This document shows positions 1-5,778 of a stretch of 6,874 bases of DNA, piece by piece (positions within the stretch are counted from its first letter, which is position 1; each line of letters opens with the position of its first letter). The position numbers were made by a program, and so were the translations under genes. A model generated the notes under the pieces. The model was not told where the DNA came from. It saw only the letters and a program-made list of their open reading frames with translations, and searched no databases. This DNA is from a bacterium (GTDB lineage: Bacteria; CG03), in NCBI GenBank assembly GCA_013791675.1, contig VMTI01000251.1:1-6874 (forward strand), written 5' to 3'.

Positions 1-171
1 CACCAGTTTCAATCCACGCCCCCGCACGGGGGGCGACGGCAATACTCCGGCTATCCACCTTCCAGAGATTAGTTTCAATCCACGCCCCCGCACGGGGGGC
101 GACCGCCGTTATCTTTTTGTTCACGCCCTCCGCATCGTCGTTTCAATCCACGCCCCCGCACGGGGGGCGAC
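1..171 (-). CRISPR. Type I-C CRISPR array, leader-proximal end (3 repeats, continues past left edge)
   Basis: Three identical 32-nt repeats lie at 6-37, 72-103 and 140-171. They are separated by spacers of 34 nt (38-71) and 36 nt (104-139), and positions 1-5 are the edge of a third spacer. On the minus strand each repeat starts GTCGCCCCCC and ends TGGATTGAAAC. It splits into 2 nt, a 7-bp stem (CGCCCCC/GGGGGCG) with a 5-nt loop, and an 11-nt tail. The ATTGAAAC end and 11-nt 5' handle are typical of type I-C repeats, which Cas5c cuts at the base of the stem. This orientation places the AT-rich leader at 172-353, downstream of cas2, so transcription runs leftward with the cas genes and spacer 104-139 is the newest. 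The lack of any difference among the three repeats fits the leader-proximal, young end of an array. Confidence 0.97.
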
Positions 172-353
172 TGTCTTACTGAAAATAATTGAATTAAAAC
201 TACTTTCAGTAAGTTTATCGCGAACCTATTTTAAAATCACTTTTTAATTTTTTCACAAAATAAAAAATTTTCTAAAACCTTTTAATATTCACATTTTCAA
301 AAATGCGGATATTCTACATAACAGTGTGTTTCCTTCAGGTTCGCACAAATCAG
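172..353 (-). promoter_or_regulatory. CRISPR leader (array promoter and integration-guiding region)
   Basis: This stretch of about 180 bp between the cas2 stop and the first repeat has no plausible gene and is strongly AT-rich, with A and T runs. That is the usual make-up of a CRISPR leader, which carries the pre-crRNA promoter and the site read by the Cas1-Cas2 integrase. A weak minus-strand promoter candidate is a TTGTGA-like -35 (253-258) with TAAAAT (228-233), but its 19-nt spacer is long. I cannot choose a start site with confidence. Two inverted repeats are visible: 10-bp arms at 175-184 and 204-213, and 8-bp arms GCGAACCT/AGGTTCGC at 220-227 and 337-344. No GC-rich hairpin followed by a T run is seen after cas2, so cas readthrough into the array is possible. 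Confidence 0.8.
175..213. repeat. Perfect 10-bp inverted repeat in leader next to first CRISPR repeat
   Basis: The arms cttactgaaa (175-184) and tttcagtaag (204-213) are exact reverse complements separated by 19 nt. The inner arm ends 3 nt from the first repeat. The position suits a protein-binding or DNA-bending site used when the first repeat is attacked during spacer insertion. It could also be a hairpin at the end of the leader RNA. The role is inferred; only the symmetry is seen. Confidence 0.6.
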
Positions 354-644
354 TTAAACTATTATCACCCCCTCTTGATCAATCGTTTTTTTTGCTCCGA
401 CATGTTCTACCCGTCTTCTCCAGTTAGCTCCTAAAAAATAAAATCTTAAACTATCCTTGCCAAGGTCTGCTTCCCTAATCAACCTTTCTCGCATATTAGT
501 CCATCTGGCAGGATCCACAATGCACTCAAAAACGGAATTCTGCACGCGTTGCCCATTATTAAGACAAACTTTTGCCACTCGCCGAAGACGCCTTGCGCCC
601 CCTTCGCTCTCGGTATTCACGTCATAAGTAACCAGCACCATCAT
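354..644 (-). CDS. cas2: CRISPR-associated endonuclease Cas2
   Basis: This 96-residue protein is the usual length for type I-C Cas2. With Cas1 it forms the Cas1-Cas2 complex that inserts new spacers; Cas2 is a ferredoxin-fold dimer acting mainly as the structural bridge. The N-terminal strand MMVLVTYDV carries the conserved Asp8. It is followed by the family signatures RRLRRVAKVC, GQRVQNSVFEC and, near the C-terminus, FYFLGANWRRRVEHVG. The start has two adjacent ATG codons at 642-644 and 639-641. The ribosome binding site GAGGTGA lies 4 nt before the first and 7 nt before the second, so the second may be the true start. It follows cas1 by 9 nt, with its ribosome binding site overlapping the cas1 stop, so the two genes are translated from one transcript. 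It is the last cas gene before the leader. Confidence 0.97.
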   Translation of the reverse strand: MMVLVTYDVNTESEGGARRLRRVAKVCLNNGQRVQNSVFECIVDPARWTNMRERLIREADLGKDSLRFYFLGANWRRRVEHVGAKKTIDQEGVIIV

Positions 645-653
645 ATTCTCACC

Positions 654-1685
654 TCACTTGTAGATAAAGGGCGGATATCCGTCCAAATCCCCGCGGATAT
701 ACCGCGCGAGAAGCATTGCCTGGCAATGCGCTAAAAGTCCTATAGATACTTTTTCGTCTAAAAACGGATGATTTATTTCATCTTGCTTTCTCTTTTGGTA
801 GGCAATCAATACTTCTTTTCTGGTCTCATCAGTCATCAATACAGCTCCGCTTTCAGTTTTACGGAAGCCTTTTCCTTTTATCTGCTGCCGGTTTATAAGA
901 TTAAGCGCCAAACGGTCAGCTATAAAAGGTCGAAATTCTTCCATAATATCAAGGGCTAAACTTGGACGTCCTGGACGATCTCTATGAAGAAACCCTACGG
1001 CAGGATCAAGTCCCACTCCTTCAAGCGCCGCCGTAACATCATGCGCAAGCAAAGTATAAAGGAAAGACAATAGCGCGTTTATATTGTCCAATGGCGGTCG
1101 GCGACTGCGTTCTTTAAACTGAAAATAGTCTTTCTGCGCAAGAATAAGATTATCAAACACGCCAAAATATACACCTGCGGCGCTCCCCTCAAAACCGCGC
1201 AAATTCTCAAGGTTCATAGATTTGTCAATTTTTTTCAACATCCAAACAAGTTTTTTAGCGGCTGCCTGCAATGAACTATTTTTTTCAGAATTCAGTTCTT
1301 CTCTTGAAGCTCTTAGAATAATCGTCCGGCAATTTGCTATTTTAGCCATAATAACCGAACTGGCGATTTCTACAGAAGCCGTTTCATCATCGGCGCGGCG
1401 ATATTGTTCGCGTCGCAGCAGCACATTCCCCGAAACCGGCCCCTGCACTCTTGCAAAAAATTTTCCATGTTCACTAAAAAATGAAATCGCCACATTGTTC
1501 TCGGCGCAGAGTTCCATAAGAGGCGGGCTGCATGAAACCTGACCAAAGCAAACTATCCCGCCAAGAGTATGCACAGGCAACTGAAGTTTGGCTTTACGCT
1601 CCACATTTACTACCACTGTTTCTCCGTCGCGGGAAAGATACGAACCCTGCGTCGTCACATAAAGCGTATTAAGAAGTCGTTTCAT
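654..1685 (-). CDS. cas1: CRISPR-associated integrase Cas1 (type I-C)
   Basis: This 343-residue protein is full length for a type I-C Cas1. It is the metal-dependent integrase that joins prespacers to the leader-repeat junction, working as (Cas1)4-(Cas2)2. The N-terminal beta domain starts MKRLLNTLYVTTQGSYLSRD. The catalytic alpha-helical domain shows the expected metal ligands: Glu166 in NLRGFEGSAA, His234 in GFLHRDRPGRPSLALD, and Asp246 followed by Glu249/Glu250 in LALDIMEEFRP. A conserved RQQIKGKGF-like block is near 267-274. The protein ends PPFIYK. The ATG is 3 nt after the cas4 stop, with a GGTGAGGA ribosome binding site inside the cas4 end, so it is in the same operon. No key residue is missing, and spacer insertion should be possible. 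Confidence 0.97.
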   Translation of the reverse strand: MKRLLNTLYVTTQGSYLSRDGETVVVNVERKAKLQLPVHTLGGIVCFGQVSCSPPLMELCAENNVAISFFSEHGKFFARVQGPVSGNVLLRREQYRRADDETASVEIASSVIMAKIANCRTIILRASREELNSEKNSSLQAAAKKLVWMLKKIDKSMNLENLRGFEGSAAGVYFGVFDNLILAQKDYFQFKERSRRPPLDNINALLSFLYTLLAHDVTAALEGVGLDPAVGFLHRDRPGRPSLALDIMEEFRPFIADRLALNLINRQQIKGKGFRKTESGAVLMTDETRKEVLIAYQKRKQDEINHPFLDEKVSIGLLAHCQAMLLARYIRGDLDGYPPFIYK

Positions 1686-1688
1686 GCG

Positions 1689-2375
1689 TTATTCCTCACC
1701 TTCCCCTGATGAAAGAATGTTCTCCAAATACTTCTGCACTTTTTTATCCTTTCCTATAATCTTCGGCATACATTGTTCCAGCAAGGAACATCTTTCGCAC
1801 CTCTTTTCATACTTCGCCGGAGGAGTTTTGCCTCTCGCCGTCAATTCCCTGAGACGCCCGCAAAGTTCTTCCGTGTTTTTTCTGAGAGCATTGTCAAAAA
1901 AAACAACGGCGCGTCTTTTCGGAACTCCGTAATAAAGAAAGCCCTGCGGTATTTCAACTTTCATCATTTCTTCAAGGCAAAAAGCCTGAGCGCAGACCTG
2001 AACCTCATCACAAGAATCGGCTTTAGGCCGACCTCTCTTATATTCAACAGGCACAGGTTTCCATAACCCGTTTACACCTTCAAGAGCTACGCCTAAAGAA
2101 ACTGGCTCGTCCCCGCATAAACGATGAAACTCCACCACATCGGCTTTTCCCGTCAATCCAAGCCGCAGTGATCTGAGCCGGAGTCCACGGGCTATACGAA
2201 TATTTCCTCTAACCTCGGTTTCCTCATTATCCGGTCTGTCGTGAAAATGACGACCCTCCGCTGTGAGACGATTTTCATTCCAAAGGTTTTCCAGATGTAT
2301 CAAACCCCACTGCCTCTCGCAAAATGCTAAATGCTGAAGCGCGGAAAGCCAGATAAAATCTTCTTCGGCGTACAT
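1689..2375 (-). CDS. cas4: CRISPR-associated exonuclease Cas4 (type I-C)
   Basis: With the ATG at 2373-2375 the protein has 228 residues. Cas4 is a RecB-like, iron-sulfur nuclease that trims prespacers and checks the PAM before Cas1-Cas2 integration. Visible motifs are Cys19 (HLAFCERQW), His43/His45 (GRHFHDRP), Asp79 (GKADVVEF), Glu111 and Lys113 (PVEYKRGRPK), Gln126, and the C-terminal cluster Cys193, Cys196 and Cys202 (RCERCSLLEQC). Together with Cys19 these would hold a 4Fe-4S cluster. A TTG one codon earlier (2376-2378) is an alternative start, but the ATG that overlaps the upstream stop (TGATG) is more likely. Unlike the other cas genes here it has no clear Shine-Dalgarno site, so its translation is probably coupled to the BRO-like gene just upstream. 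It is intact. Confidence 0.95.
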   Translation of the reverse strand: MYAEEDFIWLSALQHLAFCERQWGLIHLENLWNENRLTAEGRHFHDRPDNEETEVRGNIRIARGLRLRSLRLGLTGKADVVEFHRLCGDEPVSLGVALEGVNGLWKPVPVEYKRGRPKADSCDEVQVCAQAFCLEEMMKVEIPQGFLYYGVPKRRAVVFFDNALRKNTEELCGRLRELTARGKTPPAKYEKRCERCSLLEQCMPKIIGKDKKVQKYLENILSSGEGEE

Positions 2376-3100
2376 CAATCCAGTTTCTTTTGCGATTCTT
2401 TTGATTTTAGATAATTCCGTCGGGAAACGACCGGTCTTTTCAGCCTTTTTTCCAAAGCTTTCCGGGCATCACCGGATATTTTCCCGCCGGCTCTGGCGTC
2501 GGTTTTTAACTTCGGAACTCCCCGCGAATTTTCGTTCCGGTGAATTTCCGTCGTGGCGCGCTCACCCAGCATTGTGAATATCAACTCAAGGTCGTCCATA
2601 TGGTCACGTAGGTTTTCCCGTTTCGCTCCCCGGTTTTTCCATTCATCCGTCAGTTCCTCGCGGATTGCAATACCCCTCATCCTCTTTTCAATCCAGTCAT
2701 CGCTGTAGCCTTTAAGTTTATAGAGCATCCTTGTCCGTTTCGTAGCCAGTTCAGGATTTTCTATCTCCTGAATCCGCTCATAACCCACCTTCGCCAGCCA
2801 GCGCTTGAAAGGTTCTGCCTTGGGCGACGGAATAGATTGAACGATGCGGAAGATACACTCGGTATTGGCGCAATTAAGTTTCTGAGCGCCCCCTGCGGTC
2901 TGAATCAAAAGGGGGGTGGCAATTTGCCCCCACCCTTTATTCAGTTCCGAATCCCGGCGACGCATGTCTTTGATATATCCGCTCGCCTGCACCGAATCCG
3001 TAAGAACTTCAATAACATCCGCAATAACAAACCACCATTTTTTGTTGTGAATGGTTTTCTTGACCGTTTTCCCTTTAAATATGGCTATTTTCGTTTCCAT
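2375..3100 (-). CDS. BRO-N / DinD-like DNA-binding protein inserted in the cas operon
   Basis: This 241-residue protein is not a standard type I-C component. Residues 1 to about 110 look like a BRO-N domain: the early strand IAIFKGKTVKKTIHNKKWWF, the ADVIEVLTDS block, then NCANTECIFRIVQSIPSPKA and EPFKRWLAKVGYERIQEIE. BRO-N domains occur in phage antirepressors and baculovirus BRO proteins and can bind DNA. Residues 119-230 match the C-terminal part of bacterial DinD-like proteins (KLKGYSDDWIEKRMRGIAIR, RENLRDHMDDLELIFTMLGE, GGKISGDARKALEKR). E. coli DinD is SOS-induced and restrains RecA. Relatives I remember carry about 33 more residues (an EYxILTAEI...GLTPSEYK block) between RGA and KRENL; here they are absent around residues 158-160. 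GAGGG lies 6 nt before the ATG. It starts 39 nt after cas7c and its TGA overlaps the cas4 ATG. Its function here is unknown. Confidence 0.85.
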   Translation of the reverse strand: METKIAIFKGKTVKKTIHNKKWWFVIADVIEVLTDSVQASGYIKDMRRRDSELNKGWGQIATPLLIQTAGGAQKLNCANTECIFRIVQSIPSPKAEPFKRWLAKVGYERIQEIENPELATKRTRMLYKLKGYSDDWIEKRMRGIAIREELTDEWKNRGAKRENLRDHMDDLELIFTMLGERATTEIHRNENSRGVPKLKTDARAGGKISGDARKALEKRLKRPVVSRRNYLKSKESQKKLD

Positions 3101-3139
3101 TTCATACCCTCAGCCGCAGAGCTCGTATGCGAAATAAAC

Positions 3140-4009
3140 TTACAATTTTTCTTCTAACTCAATACCTTGGGGTAGCTTATCTTTCTCAATCGTTACATTG
3201 TAATCTGACCATCGCCGGGGAACATCATTTTCGCTTTTCTTTTTTATAGAAACTCTGTCAAATAATTCCCCCGACCTGGCATTTCCAAGATGACTTTCAT
3301 GTTTGAAAACAATAAGTTTACGCGGATTCATTTCACCCCGGGCGGCAGCGCGGTCGTGTTCAAAAGCATTAATCAATGCTTCCCAGAGAAGCGTTAAATC
3401 ATCTTCGGAAAATCCGGTTTTTGGAGCATCCGCAGCAGAAATAAAACCATGCATTCTATAAAGAGCATACGGCACAGTGGATTTACGGCCAAATGTTGAA
3501 GCATGTTCTCTGTTCTCTTGAGCTTTAGCTTCTTTCTCAGTCGTTACCGCGCAACGGGTAATAGAATGTTCAGCTTGATATATTCTGTCAATTGACCTCG
3601 CAAAGGTAAATTGAACGGGGCCGCGCAAAGTACCCGAAGGTTTATCACCTACAGCTAAGACCGCCCCGAATGCGCGAATATCAAAATACTTTTCACAAAG
3701 CTTTTGCTGACGTTCCTTAATAACATCCCTTTTCTCTTTTTTTGCCTCCTCCTCAATTTTTATATCGGCTATATCTTTACCAAGTATATTTTCCTGCCTA
3801 ATAAAAATATCATAAGGTTCTTTCAAGTCATGTTTCACAATAACATAATTGCGCACTTTCCGTTTAATACAAACATCGGTAATAATTCCTTCCTGATTCT
3901 CCGCATCAGCGCGCGGTAAATTTGCCTGATCAGGATCTCCATTAGGATTACCGTCTTTGACATCAAACAAAAACACAAAATCATAACGATTCTTAATTAC
4001 TTCGCTCAT
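3140..4009 (-). CDS. cas7c: Cascade backbone subunit Cas7c (Csd2)
   Basis: This 289-residue protein has the usual length of Cas7c/Csd2. Several copies coat the crRNA spacer and form the backbone of the type I-C Cascade. Family marks in order are the N-terminal RYDFVFLFDVKDGNPNGDPD, IITDVCIKRKVRNYV, KYFDIRAFGAVLAVGD near 107-122, LRGPVQFTFARSIDRI near 128-143, ITRCAVT, FGRKSTVPYALYRMHGFISA, and a C-terminal PRRWSDYNVTIE. The ATG overlaps the cas8c stop (ATGA, 4006-4009) and is preceded by AGGAGG at 7 nt, so it is well translated and coupled to cas8c. This fits the need for many copies per complex. No defect is seen. Sampled GC is about 38%, clearly lower than that of the BRO-like gene that follows. 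Confidence 0.96.
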   Translation of the reverse strand: MSEVIKNRYDFVFLFDVKDGNPNGDPDQANLPRADAENQEGIITDVCIKRKVRNYVIVKHDLKEPYDIFIRQENILGKDIADIKIEEEAKKEKRDVIKERQQKLCEKYFDIRAFGAVLAVGDKPSGTLRGPVQFTFARSIDRIYQAEHSITRCAVTTEKEAKAQENREHASTFGRKSTVPYALYRMHGFISAADAPKTGFSEDDLTLLWEALINAFEHDRAAARGEMNPRKLIVFKHESHLGNARSGELFDRVSIKKKSENDVPRRWSDYNVTIEKDKLPQGIELEEKL

Positions 4010-4410
4010 TTCTGTTCCTCCTCTACAATTTCTTTTAATTCCGCACGATTAAACTGCTTCTGTCTCTGATGATAATAACCAATAGCAAACTGCCCCTGCT
4101 CTTCCAAAGTAAAAATCGCCGGAAACTCTTCAATTTTGATTTCTTTGCATAAACTCTGCAATTCTCTGTCTAATACAACGGCAAGTCCGGGCTTTTCCCC
4201 CTTTAGTTTAGTGAAATGCTTGGAACTTAAACTAAAGAGCCGACCAAATGCCGGAGCAGGATTGGTTAACGCAAAAGTAAAATACTTTTCTCTTATTCCA
4301 GCATTAGTTTTACCCAGGGCAGCGTATTGAATGCTTTCCAGAACGGCAAAAATTTGTCCGCAAACATACGCCGCCGGGTTTCCCCTTCCCTCTACTTTTT
4401 TTTGATCCAT
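4006..4410 (-). CDS. cas11c: Cascade small subunit Cas11c, translated from an internal start in cas8c
   Basis: In type I-C systems the small subunit is known to be made from an internal start within the 3' part of cas8c. Here Met457 of Cas8c (ATG 4408-4410) is preceded by a consensus AAAGGAGGT (4417-4425) with a 6-nt spacer, in the Cas8c frame. Translation would give 134 residues starting MDQKKVEGRGNPAAYVCGQ and sharing the Cas8c stop. The spacing and bases nearly repeat the cas5c start (AGGAGGTATTT...ATG). The product is predicted to be mostly helical, as expected of Cas11, which lines the belly of Cascade and stabilises the target and displaced DNA strands. It shares its reading frame and stop with cas8c and is not a separate locus. 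Confidence 0.85.
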   Translation of the reverse strand: MDQKKVEGRGNPAAYVCGQIFAVLESIQYAALGKTNAGIREKYFTFALTNPAPAFGRLFSLSSKHFTKLKGEKPGLAVVLDRELQSLCKEIKIEEFPAIFTLEEQGQFAIGYYHQRQKQFNRAELKEIVEEEQK

Positions 4411-5778
4411 AAAAATACCTCCTTTAAAATTTCGCAACAATATTAATTTAATCAGCGCCGCCCGCTCAGGAGTTACTCCATTTTTATCCAGTCGCGCGCG
4501 CTTCAATACGGCTACCAGTATCCATAATGGCGGCACTGTGTTTTTTAACGCCGTCTTCCATAAATATGCTGCAATTCTTGCTGACGCTACATCATTTTTA
4601 TCATAACTTTCATTTTGGTTTTTCCTCTGACAACATCTCGCCAGTTCATAAAGTCGGGAATAATATGCCCTGCTTTTCTTTAAATCAAAATCATAATGAT
4701 CTATGGCTATATCCCGGAACCATGTAGCAATTGACTTTTGAAAACTAATAAGGCTTGTTTCTACCCAATCGCGCACAGCAATACGCGCGGCCGAGCCGGA
4801 AAGAGTAAATGAATAAAATCTATCAGTTTCCAAATACCGCGATTTTTTATTGTCACCTGAAGTCACCGAATCAATTAAGTTTGCTATTTTCCCCTCGTCA
4901 GGAGTATCCAATAACTCCATTTCTTCTACCGCGGTGTTTTCTCTCGTCCAGAAAACCATAGCGGTATCAGACCCAAGTTGCTTCCGGTTTGTATATCGGA
5001 AACTTTCTTTTTCTTTGCCATTGTTTTCAGTAATTGTAACCGGATTTCCGTTACATAAAAGCCAGTTTAAGCCTTCAACATAAGTTTTAGCGCAATTGGT
5101 GCATATTGCTGAATTATTATTGCCTTTTAAGCCATAAGATTCAAAAGCTTTTTCGTTATAAGACACTAATGCGCAACCGCTAGTTTTACCATCCGGTACC
5201 CTTTTAATCATACCGTGCGGGTCATCAATCACAGGATAATCAGTTTTTCCGCAAATAGAACACATTGTCTTTAATTTAGACAACAATATTTTTTGGTTAG
5301 CTTCATAATTATCAATAATTTTTTGATAAACATTCGGTTCTTCGTGAATTCGTGTATCTTTACCCCGAATACGAAAACCAATATTTCCTTTTCTCTCTTT
5401 TTCAGGAATTGCTTTTTCAAATTCTAAAATAGCTTTATCTAAACCATTGGCTTTATTGCCGTAGTAAAATGCAATTACCGGTTTTAATTCTGCTAAATCT
5501 TTATATTGTTCAAGTTTTTCTAAAAAAAGTTTATGTTTTTTTGTTGAAGCATTGCCGCCATAATTCAATACCTCCTCTGCTTTATCTAATAGCAAACGGG
5601 CTTTACCTTTTTTTGCTGTAATAGCCTCAGCCGTTGTCATTTTCTTATCAAAGGGAATAAAACTATGAAAGCTACCATCTTGATTAATTACCAAGTCAAT
5701 AGATATCAGCTCTTCTTTAAGGGCATCTTGCGACACCTTTCTGATTTTCTTCCCTAATTCACTTAATTCCCGAATCAT
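4006..5778 (-). CDS. cas8c: Cascade large subunit Cas8c (Csd1)
   Basis: This 590-residue protein is in the normal size range for Cas8c/Csd1, the large subunit that reads the PAM and helps recruit Cas3. The N-terminal region is lysine-rich and includes ELKPVIAFYYGN near 97-108. The conserved GMIKRVPDGKTSGCALVSYN and AFESYG blocks follow near 189-216, then GLNWLL near 236-241. Four cysteines (173, 176, 226, 229; CSIC and CTNC) could bind zinc. The middle part has SGSAARIAVRDW near 327-338 and the C-terminal part has GNPAAYVCGQIFAVLE and NPAPAFGRLFSLSSKH. The ATG overlaps the cas5c stop (ATGA, 5775-5778) and follows a GAGGAGGAGG site. An internal start at Met457 yields Cas11c. Sampled 5' sequence (5281-5580) is only about 30% GC by hand count. 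Confidence 0.95.
   Translation of the reverse strand: MIRELSELGKKIRKVSQDALKEELISIDLVINQDGSFHSFIPFDKKMTTAEAITAKKGKARLLLDKAEEVLNYGGNASTKKHKLFLEKLEQYKDLAELKPVIAFYYGNKANGLDKAILEFEKAIPEKERKGNIGFRIRGKDTRIHEEPNVYQKIIDNYEANQKILLSKLKTMCSICGKTDYPVIDDPHGMIKRVPDGKTSGCALVSYNEKAFESYGLKGNNNSAICTNCAKTYVEGLNWLLCNGNPVTITENNGKEKESFRYTNRKQLGSDTAMVFWTRENTAVEEMELLDTPDEGKIANLIDSVTSGDNKKSRYLETDRFYSFTLSGSAARIAVRDWVETSLISFQKSIATWFRDIAIDHYDFDLKKSRAYYSRLYELARCCQRKNQNESYDKNDVASARIAAYLWKTALKNTVPPLWILVAVLKRARLDKNGVTPERAALIKLILLRNFKGGIFMDQKKVEGRGNPAAYVCGQIFAVLESIQYAALGKTNAGIREKYFTFALTNPAPAFGRLFSLSSKHFTKLKGEKPGLAVVLDRELQSLCKEIKIEEFPAIFTLEEQGQFAIGYYHQRQKQFNRAELKEIVEEEQK
4417..4425 (-). promoter_or_regulatory. Internal ribosome binding site for Cas11c
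   Basis: The minus strand reads AAAGGAGGT, a consensus Shine-Dalgarno site, followed by ATTTTT and then ATG at 4408-4410. It lies within the codons for FKGGIFMDQ of Cas8c, where the protein sequence does not force this DNA sequence. It is as strong as any site in the operon, which argues for real internal initiation. Confidence 0.85.

Noticed and set aside
300..353. Rho-independent terminator after cas2.
   Set aside because: No GC-rich stem followed by a T run is present on the minus strand between cas2 and the array.
2376..2378. TTG as the cas4 start codon.
   Set aside because: The ATG directly after it overlaps the upstream stop and needs no rare start; the protein differs by only one residue.
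2375..3100. The inserted gene as a transposase or part of an insertion sequence.
   Set aside because: It has BRO-N and DinD-like blocks and no transposase motif, and I see no terminal inverted repeats or target duplication around it.
3101..3139. Terminator or promoter in the 39-nt gap between cas7c and the BRO-like gene.
   Set aside because: Only a weak CATAC/GTATG pairing is seen and no -10/-35 pair; the gap mainly holds the ribosome binding site.
3704..3919. Plus-strand open frames inside cas7c, cas8c, cas4 and cas1, this one being typical.
   Set aside because: They lie antisense to clear cas genes and have low-complexity or Phe/Ile-rich translations without recognisable motifs.
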